Assembly: GCF_027622855.1 (NCBI RefSeq)
Contig: NZ_JAPZVR010000004.1
Location: forward strand, 190,021 to 254,020
Direction of reading: 5' to 3'
DNA length: 64,000 nucleotides
DNA from: Glycomyces algeriensis
GTDB taxonomy: Bacteria > Actinomycetota > Actinomycetes > Mycobacteriales > Micromonosporaceae
Position numbers and translations under genes: made by a program. This document shows, in pieces, positions 51,853 through 60,704 of this stretch (position 1 is its first letter; each line of letters opens with the position of its first letter). The notes beneath the pieces were generated by a model. That model did not search any database, was not told the origin of the DNA, and worked only from the letters and a program-made list of their open reading frames with translations.

Positions 51853-52707
51853 TCAGACGTGGTCGCGCCAGGTGTGCTTCGGGTCGAAGCCGAGGATCCG
51901 GCGGGCCTTGTCGATCGACAGGAGCGTCTCGTGGCCGGCGACGGGCCGCTCGAGCTCGAGGTCCGGGTAGTAGGCGGCGACGAGTTCCGGTGTGGGCGTG
52001 GACATCACGGTGTCAGGCGAGGCGATCACGAAGACCTCCTTGCCGGTGCCTTCGCGTTCGAGCCCGAGGCGGATCGCGAGCGCGCCGTCGCGGGCGTCGA
52101 TGTAGGACCAGAGGTTCCAGTCGCGGAGCTTCGGGTCCGCTTCGAAGGCGGGGAAGGCGGCGTAGTCCTCGACGTACATGACGTTCGAGAAGCGCAGGCC
52201 GGTGGCCTTGAGGGCGGGGTTCCAGCGGCAGAGCTGGCCGACCATGGCCTCTTCGAGGGTCTTGACGAGCGAGTAGGTGGACTCGGGCCGGGGCTCGTAC
52301 TCCTCGTCGACCGGCAGGTACGGGGGCGGGGTCTCGAAGGGGAGGCCGAGCACGGTCTCGCTCGAGGCCCAGACGACGTTGTCGATGCCGGCGGTCTTGG
52401 CGGCGGCGAAGACGTTGTAGGTGCTGAGCATGTTGTTGTGGAAGACCGCCGAATTGGGGCGCAGCCCCGGGGCGGGGATCGCGGCGAGGTGCACGACGGC
52501 GTCGAGGCGGTCGTACCGGTCGTCGACGCCGGTGAGCGCGGAGACGACCTGGCCGAAATCGGTGAGGTCGATCTGCAGGAACGGCGCGAGGCCGTCCGGC
52601 GAGGGGGCGCGGTCGAGGTTGACGACCTCGTACCCGTGCTCCACCAGGTCGCGGACGCAGGCTCGTCCGAGTTTGCCGCTGCCGCCGGTCACCGCCACGC
52701 GTGCCAT
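51853..52707 (-). CDS. NAD-dependent epimerase/dehydratase (extended SDR)
   Basis: A 284-residue Rossmann-fold sugar epimerase/dehydratase. The nucleotide loop is VTGGSGKLGRACV, VHLAAIPAPG follows, and the active-site Tyr-x-x-x-Lys is TYSLVKTLEEAM, with WASSETV supplying the Ser. The ATG at 52707 has GGGGGAA upstream. The substrate is not known; sugar-nucleotide or sugar-acid dehydrogenases (uronate type) have a similar size. It stands alone, convergent with the DUF6891 gene. Confidence 0.85.
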   Translation of the reverse strand: MARVAVTGGSGKLGRACVRDLVEHGYEVVNLDRAPSPDGLAPFLQIDLTDFGQVVSALTGVDDRYDRLDAVVHLAAIPAPGLRPNSAVFHNNMLSTYNVFAAAKTAGIDNVVWASSETVLGLPFETPPPYLPVDEEYEPRPESTYSLVKTLEEAMVGQLCRWNPALKATGLRFSNVMYVEDYAAFPAFEADPKLRDWNLWSYIDARDGALAIRLGLEREGTGKEVFVIASPDTVMSTPTPELVAAYYPDLELERPVAGHETLLSIDKARRILGFDPKHTWRDHV

Positions 52708-52847
52708 GCTTTTCCCCCATGTGTTGATCGGTACATCAGCCCGCAGCCTACGACCTGGAGCGCACTCCAACCCAAACGGCCTGCTTATTGGGGTGCTTGC
52801 GCTTAGCGACCATCCCTAGCCCCACCCACCCAGGGGAGGCCGGCGGC

Positions 52848-54644
52848 TCAGTAGAGCACCCCGGTCCAGGTGTAGGAGGGGTCGTTGGCCCAGGACGCCT
52901 CGCAGTCGGAGCTCGAATACCCGTCGTACTCGCATTCCTCCACGTACAGCTCGTACTGGGTCAGCGGCTCCTCCTCGCTCTCGGTGAACAGCTCCCCCGT
53001 CCAGGTGTAGGAGGGGTCGTTGTACCAGGAGGTCTCGCATTCGGATGTGGAGTAGCCGTCGTACTCGCATTCGGCGAGGTAGGCCTCGCGCTCCTCCGAA
53101 GTGTCGTCCTCGTCGTCCGTGAACAGCTCCCCGGTCCAGGTGTAGGAGGGGTCGTCGGCCCAGGACGCCTCGCAGTCGGAGGTCGAGTGCCCGTCGTACT
53201 CGCAGTCCGCGATGTACACCTCGCGGGAGCCCGCGGTCTCGGCCGCGGCCGTCTCCTCGTAGTAGGTCGACTCGTCGGTCACGTCGTCGGAGTACAGCTC
53301 CCCCGTCCACGTGTAGCCGGTGTCGTTCGTCCATGACTCCTCGCACTCCGATTCGGAGTACCCGTCGCTCTCGCAGTCCTCGACGTAGTCCACACGGTCG
53401 CTGGAGGGGGTGTAGGAGTCGTCGCCATCGCCGTAGACGCGCCAGAGGACGACGGCGAGGAACACGACGATGAGGAGCGCGAGGAACACGCCCATGACGG
53501 TGTTGCCCTGCGACGGTGCGGCGGCGGGCGGGACCGGCGGCGGGGAGGCGGTGACGTGGACGGGCGGCGGGACCGGCCGGTAGGGCGAGGGCTGCGGCTT
53601 GGAGCGCTGCGGCCCGGGAGGCGAGGGCTGCGGCTCGGAGGACTGCGGCCCGGGAGGCGACGGCTCCAGCTCGTAGTGCTGCGGCCGGCCGACCCAGGTG
53701 GGGCGGTTCGGGTCGGTGATCAGGGTGGGGCCGTTGTCGACGAGGGTGGCGTCCTCGCCCGCGTTGCCGAGGAGGCGCACGAGTTCGCGGTGCTGCTCCT
53801 CGGCCAGAGCCGAGACGGCGTCGGGCCAGGGTCGGGTGGCCGGCGGGACGGTGCCGATGAGCGCGAGCAGGCTCGCCGGGTCGGGCCGGTCGGCCGGGTC
53901 GGCGGCGAGGCACCGCGCGGCGATCTCGCGCAGGCGCCCTGGTACGGGGCCGAGGTCGGGTTCGGCGCGGACCACGTTGTTCATCACGTCGAAGGTGGAG
54001 GCGGCCGCGAACGGGCTGGATCCGGTGCAGGCCATGACGAGCACCGAGCCGAGCGAGAAGACGTCCGACGCGGGGGTGAGCGGCTGCGACCGGGCCTGTT
54101 CGGGCGACATGAAGCCGGGGGTGCCCACCACGGCGCCGGTCCGGGTGAGGTCGGCGCCCTCGACGGTGCGGGCGATGCCGAAGTCGATCACCCGGGGGCC
54201 GCTCGCCTCCAGGATGACGTTGCTCGGCTTGAGGTCGCGGTGGATCACGCCGGCCTCGTGGATGGACTCCAGGGCCGAGGCGAGTCCGGCCGCCAAGCGG
54301 AGCACCACCGCTTCGGGGAGGGGCCCGGCCGCCTCGACCGCTTCGCCCAGGGTGGGGCCGCGCAGGTAGTCGGTGGCGAGCCACGGGATCGGATCGTCCG
54401 GGCCGGCCTTGACGACGGCGGCCGTGTAGTGACCGGAGACCTGGCGCGACTTCTGGACCTCCTCGCGAAACCGGGCCCGGAACTCCTCGTCCTCGACCAG
54501 CCATTCGCGGATCATCTTGACGGCCACCAGTCGCCCGTCGAGTCCGGCGCCCAGCAACACCCGCCCCATCGCGCCTCGTCCGAGTTCCGCGAGGATCCGG
54601 TAGGGGCCGATCCGTTCGATGTCGTTGGGGGGCAGGGGTTGCAT
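52848..54644 (-). CDS. Receptor Ser/Thr kinase with four Cys-paired extracellular repeats
   Basis: A 598-residue PknB-type kinase. Residues 14-268 are the kinase: GRGAMGRV, Lys43 in LVAVKMI, HRDLKPSN (Asp137) and DFG at 154-156, with activation loop GTPGFMSPEQA. A Pro-rich linker (about 320-380) precedes one transmembrane helix (384-402). The extracellular part (about 419-598) is four copies of Y-x3-C-E-x-DG-x-S-x-S-x-C-E-x-SW-x-(N/D)D-x2-YTWTG, with cysteine pairs 424/434, 481/491, 526/536 and 571/581. The protein ends right after repeat four. No PASTA domain is present. GGAGGA precedes the ATG. Confidence 0.9.
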   Translation of the reverse strand: MQPLPPNDIERIGPYRILAELGRGAMGRVLLGAGLDGRLVAVKMIREWLVEDEEFRARFREEVQKSRQVSGHYTAAVVKAGPDDPIPWLATDYLRGPTLGEAVEAAGPLPEAVVLRLAAGLASALESIHEAGVIHRDLKPSNVILEASGPRVIDFGIARTVEGADLTRTGAVVGTPGFMSPEQARSQPLTPASDVFSLGSVLVMACTGSSPFAAASTFDVMNNVVRAEPDLGPVPGRLREIAARCLAADPADRPDPASLLALIGTVPPATRPWPDAVSALAEEQHRELVRLLGNAGEDATLVDNGPTLITDPNRPTWVGRPQHYELEPSPPGPQSSEPQPSPPGPQRSKPQPSPYRPVPPPVHVTASPPPVPPAAAPSQGNTVMGVFLALLIVVFLAVVLWRVYGDGDDSYTPSSDRVDYVEDCESDGYSESECEESWTNDTGYTWTGELYSDDVTDESTYYEETAAAETAGSREVYIADCEYDGHSTSDCEASWADDPSYTWTGELFTDDEDDTSEEREAYLAECEYDGYSTSECETSWYNDPSYTWTGELFTESEEEPLTQYELYVEECEYDGYSSSDCEASWANDPSYTWTGVLY

Positions 54645-54810
54645 GGGTCCTCCGATGGTGCGAGATCCAGTCGCGGCGCTCCGGGGCGAGCCGAGTCAAG
54701 GCTACTGAAGCACGCCTCATCACGGATCCGTCCCGACGATCGACCGAACGGGCGCGGCCGGGTCCGGACTCGGCGGGCGGGCCGGGGCCGGACGTGGCAG
54801 GATCGCGGCC

Positions 54811-55686
54811 ATGCCGCTCCACACACCACGCCTCCGCGTCGGGTCGACCGAGATCATCGCCCTCGCCGATGGCGTGGGGCCCTTCCCTTTCACGTCCCGC
54901 GAAGCCGCCTTCCCGGAGGCCACCGCCGAGCAGTGGGCGGCCGTCGACAGGTTCGACCCCGGCGCGGTCGATGCGAAGGGCCGCTGGTCCCTCAACTTCC
55001 GGGCGTTCGCGATCCGCGGCCCCGAAGGCGTCACCGTGGTGGACGCCGGGATCGGCCCGGCCGACGCCGCCGCGACCTGGGCGCCCCTCCCCGGCAAGCT
55101 CCCGGAGTCGCTGGCGGCGGCGGGCATCAGTCCGTCTGAAGTAGACACCGTGGTGCTCACGCACCTCCACACCGACCACATCGGCTGGGCCGTCGTGGCC
55201 GAGGAGGCCGCGACCACGAGCGGGGACGGGCCGAGCACCGGCCTCGGCGCCTTCTTCCCCAACGCCGCCTATCTGATCCAGCGGGCCGAGTTCGACGCCG
55301 TCGACACCCTCAACCCGCAGCTGCGCGCGTCGCTGATCGACCCGCTCCAGGCGTCCGACCAGCTCCGGCTGCTCGACGGGGACGCCCCGCTGCGCGACGC
55401 GGGCCGGGTCGTCGCGACGCCGGGGCACACCCCCGGGCACCAGAGCGTGCTCGTCGCCGACGGCCGCGAGTCGGTGCTCATCACCGGCGACCTGCTCGTC
55501 CACGCGATCCAGGCGCTCTATCCGGAACTCGCCTACATGTTCGAGATCGACCCCGAAGAGGCAAGGCGCTCAAGGGAACGACTGCTGGCGACTGAGCCGG
55601 GGGCGACCCGGTACCTCGCCACCTCGCACCTGACCGCACCGTTCACCGCCGTGCCGCCCACTGCAACGCCGTTCACGGAGGCCTGA
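54811..55686 (+). CDS. MBL-fold metallo-hydrolase
   Basis: A 291-residue cytosolic hydrolase. The ligands are VVLTHLHTDHIGWAV, ATPGHTPGHQSVLV, ITGDLLVHAIQ and LATSHLTAPF. The arrangement resembles quorum-quenching lactonase/AttM-like enzymes, but the substrate cannot be set. The ATG lies 7 nt after CAGGAT, with no clear ribosome-binding site. It is divergent from the receptor kinase across 166 bp that holds no gene. Confidence 0.85.
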   Translation: MPLHTPRLRVGSTEIIALADGVGPFPFTSREAAFPEATAEQWAAVDRFDPGAVDAKGRWSLNFRAFAIRGPEGVTVVDAGIGPADAAATWAPLPGKLPESLAAAGISPSEVDTVVLTHLHTDHIGWAVVAEEAATTSGDGPSTGLGAFFPNAAYLIQRAEFDAVDTLNPQLRASLIDPLQASDQLRLLDGDAPLRDAGRVVATPGHTPGHQSVLVADGRESVLITGDLLVHAIQALYPELAYMFEIDPEEARRSRERLLATEPGATRYLATSHLTAPFTAVPPTATPFTEA

Positions 55687-55690
55687 GCGC

Positions 55691-55870
55691 TCAGCCCGCG
55701 AGGCGCCGGAGGCGCTCATACTTCTCGGCGGTCTCGTCGTCGGCCCGGCTGAACACGGTCAGGCGTACGCCCCAGCCGGTGCGCACCGCGTGGATCATTG
55801 CAGTGCAAGCGTTCTCGGTACTGGTGAACCGGGGGTCGCGTGTGCGAGCGCTACGACGAGACGCAGCCAC
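55691..55870 (-). pseudogene. Possible gene remnant or small protein
   Basis: An open frame of 59 codons from a GTG at 55870, too short to be sure of. The C-terminal part (FTSTENACTAMIHAVRTGWGVRLTVF, then SRADDETAEKYERLRRLAG) has protein-like composition. A different frame just upstream reads RYALPEAWLRLVVALAHAT, which also looks coding, suggesting a frameshifted remnant. No start signal is convincing. It fills most of the gap between the MBL gene and the P-loop kinase gene. Confidence 0.3.
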
Positions 55871-55915
55871 GCCTCCGGGAGGGCGTAGCGGGTCCGCGAC
55901 CGGGCCCGTCTCGGC

Positions 55916-56575
55916 CTACGCGTCAGGCCGGCCGATGCCCAAGGCCTCGAAGTCGATCACGAGATCGGCGCGATGCCTGGAGGCGCGGATGCGTTCGGCG
56001 TTGCGCTCGTCGACGTCGGCGACCCAGGAGCGGGCGCGTTCGGGCGACTTCCCGAACCGCTCATGGCGGGCCACGAGCCGCGCCAGCCGCAGCGGCTCGG
56101 GCGTCTCGCAGTACCAGACCTCGGTGAGGGCGGCCCGCACACGGGGCCAGGGGCCGTCCTCGTCGAGGAGGTAGTTCCCTTCGGTGACCACGATGCCGGC
56201 CTCGGGCGGGACGGCGATCGAGCCGGCGACGGGTTCGCCGACGCGGCGGTCGAACTCGGGGGCGTAGATCGTCGCTTCCCGTTCGGCCGCAACGCGTTCG
56301 AGCAGGGCCCGGTAGCCGTGGCCGTCGAAGGTGTCGATCGCGCCCTTGCGTTCGCGGCGGCCGAGGCGCACGAGTTCGGCGTTCGCCAGGTGGAACCCGT
56401 CCATCGGGACCTGCACGGCCCGGCGGCCGTCCTGTTCGAGCGCGTGCGCGAGCCATGCGGCGGCGGTCGATTTGCCCGCGCCGGGGCAGCCGGCGATGCC
56501 GATGAGCACGCGGCCCGGCGCGGTGAGGGCCTTCGCGCGGTCCAACAGCGCCTGGGGGTCGTCTGCGATGTCCAC
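55916..56575 (-). CDS. Nucleoside/nucleotide kinase family protein (P-loop)
   Basis: A 219-residue P-loop kinase of the uridine kinase/pantothenate kinase-like group (related to FrcK). Walker A is IGIAGCPGAGKSTAAAWL; PMDGFHLANAEL is the substrate loop; IDTFDGHGYRALLERV and VVTEGNYLLDEDGPW are typical. The substrate may be a nucleoside, sugar or pantothenate-like compound. The GTG at 56575 follows TAGGTT by 6 nt (likely leaderless). Confidence 0.82.
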   Translation of the reverse strand: MDIADDPQALLDRAKALTAPGRVLIGIAGCPGAGKSTAAAWLAHALEQDGRRAVQVPMDGFHLANAELVRLGRRERKGAIDTFDGHGYRALLERVAAEREATIYAPEFDRRVGEPVAGSIAVPPEAGIVVTEGNYLLDEDGPWPRVRAALTEVWYCETPEPLRLARLVARHERFGKSPERARSWVADVDERNAERIRASRHRADLVIDFEALGIGRPDA

Positions 56576-56732
56576 GCGCCGAACCTAGCCGACGGCCCGC
56601 CCGCGCGGGTCCCCGGCGGTCCGGATTCGGGCCTCCCGCGGCCCGCCCCGGGTTACGGTGACCGGGTCAACCGGGCCTGCCAGCAGCGGTTTCGCGGCGG
56701 GTCGGCCGTTCACGCAAGATCCGGAGGAGTCC

Positions 56733-57773
56733 ATGAGAGCCCTGCAGTACCGCGAGATCGGCGCGGCCCCGGAGGTCGTCGAAGTCCCCACGCCCGAGCC
56801 CGGGCCCGGGGAGGTGCTCCTGGAGGTCACGGCCGCCGGGGTGTGCCACTCCGACATCGCCGTCATGTCCTGGCCCGCCGAGGGGTTCCCGTACGCGCTG
56901 CCGCTGACGCTCGGCCACGAGGGCGCGGGGACCGTGGCGGCGGTCGGCGACGGCGTGCACGGTCTCGAGGTCGGCGAGTCCGTGGCCGTCTACGGCCCGT
57001 GGGGCTGCGGGCGCTGCGTGAAGTGCGCCGCGGGCAAGGAGAACTACTGCCAGCGCGCCGCCGAGCTGGGGATCAACCCGCCCGGTCTCGGCGCGCCCGG
57101 CGCGATCGCCGAGTTCATGATCGTGGACGACGCGCGGCATCTCGTGCCGCTCGGCGACCTGGACCCGGTGCAGACCGTGCCGCTCACCGACGCGGGGCTC
57201 ACGCCGTACCACGCGATCAAGGGTGCACTGCCGAAGCTGATGCCCGGTTCGACGGCCGTGGTCATCGGCACGGGCGGGCTCGGGCATGTGGCGGTGCAGC
57301 TGCTGCGGGCGCTCACGACCGCGCGGGTCATCGCGCTCGACGTCTCGGAGGAGAAGCTGGCGCTCGCGCGCCGGGTGGGGGCGCACGAGACGGTGCTCTC
57401 GGATGCGGAGGCGGCCGGGAAGGTGAAGGAGCTGACCGGCGGGATCGGGGCGCAGGCGGTGTTCGACTTCGTGGGCGTGGCGCCGACCGTGGCGACGGCG
57501 GGCGCGTGCGCGGCGGTGGAGGCTGACGTGGTGATCGTGGGGATCGGCGGCGGGACGCTGCCGGTGGGGTTCGGGGCGCTGCCGTTCGAGGTGTCGGTGA
57601 AGGCCCCGTACTGGGGTTCGCGCGATGAGCTGGTCGAGGTGTTCGACCTGGCCCGCGAGGGTTTGGTGGACGTGCACGTGGAGCGGTTCTCGCTCGACGA
57701 GGCGCCGGAGGCGTACGAGCGGCTGCACGCCGGGACGATCGACGGGCGCGCGGTGATCGTGCCGAACGGCTGA
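56733..57773 (+). CDS. Zinc-dependent alcohol dehydrogenase
   Basis: A 346-residue MDR alcohol dehydrogenase. Catalytic zinc ligands are Cys in AAGVCHSDIAV and His in LTLGHEGAGTV; the structural zinc lobe is GCGRCVKCAAGKENYC. The NAD(P) loop is VVIGTGGLGHVAVQLLRA, with Asp in VIALDVSEEKL, which favours NAD. The start ATG has GGAGGAG 4 nt upstream. Physiological substrate unknown. Confidence 0.9.
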   Translation: MRALQYREIGAAPEVVEVPTPEPGPGEVLLEVTAAGVCHSDIAVMSWPAEGFPYALPLTLGHEGAGTVAAVGDGVHGLEVGESVAVYGPWGCGRCVKCAAGKENYCQRAAELGINPPGLGAPGAIAEFMIVDDARHLVPLGDLDPVQTVPLTDAGLTPYHAIKGALPKLMPGSTAVVIGTGGLGHVAVQLLRALTTARVIALDVSEEKLALARRVGAHETVLSDAEAAGKVKELTGGIGAQAVFDFVGVAPTVATAGACAAVEADVVIVGIGGGTLPVGFGALPFEVSVKAPYWGSRDELVEVFDLAREGLVDVHVERFSLDEAPEAYERLHAGTIDGRAVIVPNG

Positions 57774-57785
57774 CCGGTACACAGG

Positions 57786-57809
57786 GGGCCGGGCGTGTGC
57801 CCGGCCCTT
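57786..57809 (+). terminator. Intrinsic terminator after the alcohol dehydrogenase
   Basis: A perfect 9-bp stem (57786-57794 with 57799-57807), GTGT loop and TTC tail, 12 bp after the stop codon. Confidence 0.8.
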
Positions 57810-57845
57810 CGTCGTGTCCTGACCTGGTGTCTTGCGGAACTCGTA

Positions 57846-57892
57846 CCCTAGCGCTACGATGCATAGAACCTCAAGGCATAGAACTACTAGGG
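57846..57892 (+). promoter_or_regulatory. Probable PadR-operon promoter and operator
   Basis: CCCTAG (57846-57851) and CTAGGG (57887-57892) form an inverted repeat around two direct copies of GCATAGAAC (57861-57869 and 57876-57884, 15 bp apart). TACGAT (57855-57860) may be the -10. The ribosome-binding site TTAGGAGG follows immediately, and PadR autoregulation is typical. Confidence 0.5.
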
Positions 57893-57909
57893 TTAGGAGG
57901 CACCCTCTC

Positions 57910-58278
57910 ATGCACATCGCCAAAGACCTCGTCGCCGCCTCGGCGACACCCCTGGTCCTCGGCATCCTCGCCGAAGAGGAGAGCTACGGCTACGCGATCC
58001 TCAAGGAGATCAGCGAACGCTCCGGCGGCCGCCTCGAATGGACCGAAGGCCTGCTCTACCCCCTGCTCCACCGCCTCGAGCGGCTCGGCCACGTCGAGGC
58101 CCACTGGCGCACCCCCGACGGCGGGCGGCGCCGCAAGTACTACGCCATCACCCCCTCGGGCCTCAAGGAACTGGCCGAGCAGCGCAAGCAGTGGGACGCC
58201 GTCTCCGAAGCGCTGCAAGACATCTGGAAAGCCACGCGGTCGATCGTCCCGGCCCCTGGCCCGGTACTGGAGGGCTGA
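57910..58278 (+). CDS. PadR-family transcriptional regulator
   Basis: A 122-residue PadR repressor with the winged helix PLVLGILAEEESYGYAILKEISERSGGRLEWTEGLLYPLLHRLERLGHVEAHWR and the YYAITPSGLKELAEQRKQW end. The ATG at 57910 follows TTAGGAGG. It is 1 nt from the downstream membrane protein, an arrangement seen in many PadR/DUF1700-like pairs. It probably controls this operon through the upstream repeats. Confidence 0.92.
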   Translation: MHIAKDLVAASATPLVLGILAEEESYGYAILKEISERSGGRLEWTEGLLYPLLHRLERLGHVEAHWRTPDGGRRRKYYAITPSGLKELAEQRKQWDAVSEALQDIWKATRSIVPAPGPVLEG

Positions 58279-58279
58279 G

Positions 58280-59644
58280 ATGAGACCCGAGAACGACACC
58301 GAGCTCGAAACGCAGATCGCCGAATGGCGCTCCTACATGCTGCGCCGCCGCGCCGTCGCCAGCGCCGACGTCGACGAGCTCGAGGACCACCTCCGCGAGC
58401 GGGTCGCCGACCTCACCGAGACGGGCCTGCGCCCCGACGAGGCGTTCCTCATCGCGGTGAAGCGCATGGGCCGCATGGACGAGCTCTCCCGCGAGTTCGC
58501 CCGCGAGCACTCCGACCGGCTGTGGAAGCAGCTCGTGCTCACCGACGAGGACGCGCCCGCCGAGGCCGAGCGGCGCCGCGGCCTGCTCGTCATGGTCGTC
58601 TGCGCGGCCCTCGGCGTGCTGGCGGTGAAGCTCCCGGCGCTGTTCGGCTTCGGGTTCGACGACAGCGCCGAGTTCTACGGGCGCAACATGGGCCTGCTCA
58701 TCCTCGCGCCGCTCACGGTGTACTTCGCGTGGCGCCGCAGGGTCTCCCGCAACACCGTGCTCGCACTGGCCGGCCTGTTCGCGCTCGGTGCCTTGGGTGC
58801 CAACGTGTACCCGGTGGCGGACGATTCGCAGTCCATAGTGCTCAGTGCGATCCATCTGCCGCTGGCGCTGTGGCTGGTCGTCGGCGTCGCGTACGCCGAA
58901 GGCGACTGGCGCTCGGGGCAGCGGCGCATGGACTTCATCCGCTTCAGCGGCGAGTGGTTCATCTACCTCGTGCTCATCGGCCTCGGCGGCGGCGTGCTCA
59001 CCGGGATCACCATCGGCACGTTCAGCGCCATCGGGATCGACGCCGAGACGTTCATCAGCGAATGGCTCATCCCCTGCGGCGGCGCGGCCGCCGTGGTCGT
59101 CGCGGCCTGGCTCGTGGAGGCGAAGCAGAGCGTCATCGAGAACATGGCGCCGGTGCTCACCCGCGTGTTCACGCCGCTGTTCGCGGTGACGCTGGTGGCC
59201 GTGCTCGTGGCGATCGCGGTGACCACCAACGCGATCGACGTCGAGCGGGACATGCTCATCCTCTTCGACCTGCTGCTGGTGGTCGTGCTCGCCCTGGTCC
59301 TGTACTCGATCTCGGCGCGCGACCCGGGCGCTCCCCCGGGGGTCTTCGACTGGATGCAGCTCGCGCTCGTGGTGAGCGCCCTGCTCATCGACGTGCTCGT
59401 GCTCATCGCGATCCTGGGCCGGATCACCGAGTTCGGGTTCACGCCGAACAAGAGCGCGGCGCTCGGCGAGAACCTGATCCTGTTCGTGAACCTCGCCTGG
59501 ACGGCGTGGCTGTACTGGGGGATCGTGAAGGGCCGCAAGCGGTTCGCACTGCTGGAGCGGTGGCAGACGGACTACGTGCCGGTGTACGCGGCGTGGGCGT
59601 GGATCGTGGTGCTGGCCTTCCCGCCGCTGTTCGCGTTCGCCTAG
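58280..59644 (+). CDS. Permease prefix domain membrane protein
   Basis: A 454-residue membrane protein. The N-terminal 80 residues form a permease-prefix/DUF1700-like helical domain (LETQIAEWRSYMLRRRAVASADVDELEDHLRERVADLTETGLRPDEAFLIAVKRMGRMDELSREFA). About ten hydrophobic helices follow. No transport motif beyond this is seen. Such proteins are typically co-transcribed with PadR regulators and may respond to membrane stress. It starts 1 nt after the PadR stop. Confidence 0.82.
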   Translation: MRPENDTELETQIAEWRSYMLRRRAVASADVDELEDHLRERVADLTETGLRPDEAFLIAVKRMGRMDELSREFAREHSDRLWKQLVLTDEDAPAEAERRRGLLVMVVCAALGVLAVKLPALFGFGFDDSAEFYGRNMGLLILAPLTVYFAWRRRVSRNTVLALAGLFALGALGANVYPVADDSQSIVLSAIHLPLALWLVVGVAYAEGDWRSGQRRMDFIRFSGEWFIYLVLIGLGGGVLTGITIGTFSAIGIDAETFISEWLIPCGGAAAVVVAAWLVEAKQSVIENMAPVLTRVFTPLFAVTLVAVLVAIAVTTNAIDVERDMLILFDLLLVVVLALVLYSISARDPGAPPGVFDWMQLALVVSALLIDVLVLIAILGRITEFGFTPNKSAALGENLILFVNLAWTAWLYWGIVKGRKRFALLERWQTDYVPVYAAWAWIVVLAFPPLFAFA

Positions 59645-59653
59645 GGGCGAGAC

Positions 59654-59683
59654 GACCCCGGGCCGCTCGCGCGGCCCGGGGTC
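59654..59683. terminator. Bidirectional terminator
   Basis: A perfect 13-bp stem (59654-59666 with 59671-59683) and TCGC loop lies 9 bp after the membrane-protein stop and 19 bp after the convergent isomerase stop. TCAT follows on the plus strand. Confidence 0.8.
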
Positions 59684-59702
59684 TCATCCTTTGCGGATCG
59701 GT

Positions 59703-60704
59703 CTAGTCGGAGCTGAACGCGGCGTCGAAGGAGGCCGTCGGCTTGTCGAAGTTCAGGTTCCGCACGTACTCGAGGGCTTCGGGGGCGCCGCGGAGGCGGT
59801 CCATGCCGGCGTCCTCCCACTCGATGGAGATCGGGCCCGCGTAGCCGATGGCGTTGAGCACCCTGAAGCAGTCCTCCCAGGGCACGTCGCCGTGGCCGGT
59901 GGACACGAAGTCCCAGCCGCGCCGCGGGTCGCCCCAGGCCAGGTGCGAGCCGAGGCGGCCGTTGCGGCCGTCGAGGCGCTTGCGGGTGTCCTTGCAGTCC
60001 ACGTGGTAGATCCGCTCGCGGAAGTCCCACAGGAACGCGGCCGGGTCGATGTCCTGCCACACCATGTGGCTCGGGTCCCAGTTGAGCCCGAACGCGGTCC
60101 GGTGGCCGACCGCCTCGAGCGCGCGGTGGGTCGACCAGTAGTCGTAGGCGATCTCGGAGGGGTGCACCTCGTGCGCGAAGCGGACGCCCACTTCGTCGAA
60201 GACGTCGAGGATCGGGTTCCAGCGGTCCGCGAAGTCGTCGTAGCCGGCCTCGATCACCGCTTCGGAGACGGGCGGGAACATCGCCACGTACTTCCAGACC
60301 GCGGAGCCGGTGAAGCCAACGACCGTGTCGACGCCGAGCTTCGCGGCGGCCTTCGCGGTCGCCTTCATCTCCTCGGCGGCGCGCTTGCGCACCCCTTCGG
60401 GCTCGCCGTCGCCCCACACGCGGGAGGGGAGGATCGCCTGGTGGCGGTCGTCGATCGGGTCGTCGCAGACCGCTTGGCCCACAAGATGGTTGGAGATCGT
60501 CCACAGCCCCAGGCCGTGGGACTCCAGGATCCCCTTGCGCTCGGCCACGTAGTCGTCGTCCTCGGCGGCCCGCACCACGTCGAGGTGGTCGCCCCAGCAG
60601 GCCACCTCCAGCCCGTCGTAGCCCCAGCCCGCGGCGAGCCGGCACACCTCCTCGAACGGCAGGTCGGCCCACTGGCCAGTGAACAGGGTGATCGGTCTAG
60701 GCAT
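59703..60704 (-). CDS. Sugar phosphate isomerase/epimerase (TIM barrel)
   Basis: A 333-residue xylose-isomerase-like TIM barrel protein, last gene of the sugar operon. Metal ligands are Glu in [14 protein letters not shown], Asp in [11 protein letters not shown], His/Asp in [13 protein letters not shown], and Glu in [13 protein letters not shown]. Homologues are 3-keto sugar or inositol-type isomerases and epimerases. The ATG overlaps the upstream isomerase gene by 8 nt. The substrate is probably that of the adjacent transporter. Confidence 0.85.
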   Translation of the reverse strand: MPRPITLFTGQWADLPFEEVCRLAAGWGYDGLEVACWGDHLDVVRAAEDDDYVAERKGILESHGLGLWTISNHLVGQAVCDDPIDDRHQAILPSRVWGDGEPEGVRKRAAEEMKATAKAAAKLGVDTVVGFTGSAVWKYVAMFPPVSEAVIEAGYDDFADRWNPILDVFDEVGVRFAHEVHPSEIAYDYWSTHRALEAVGHRTAFGLNWDPSHMVWQDIDPAAFLWDFRERIYHVDCKDTRKRLDGRNGRLGSHLAWGDPRRGWDFVSTGHGDVPWEDCFRVLNAIGYAGPISIEWEDAGMDRLRGAPEALEYVRNLNFDKPTASFDAAFSSD

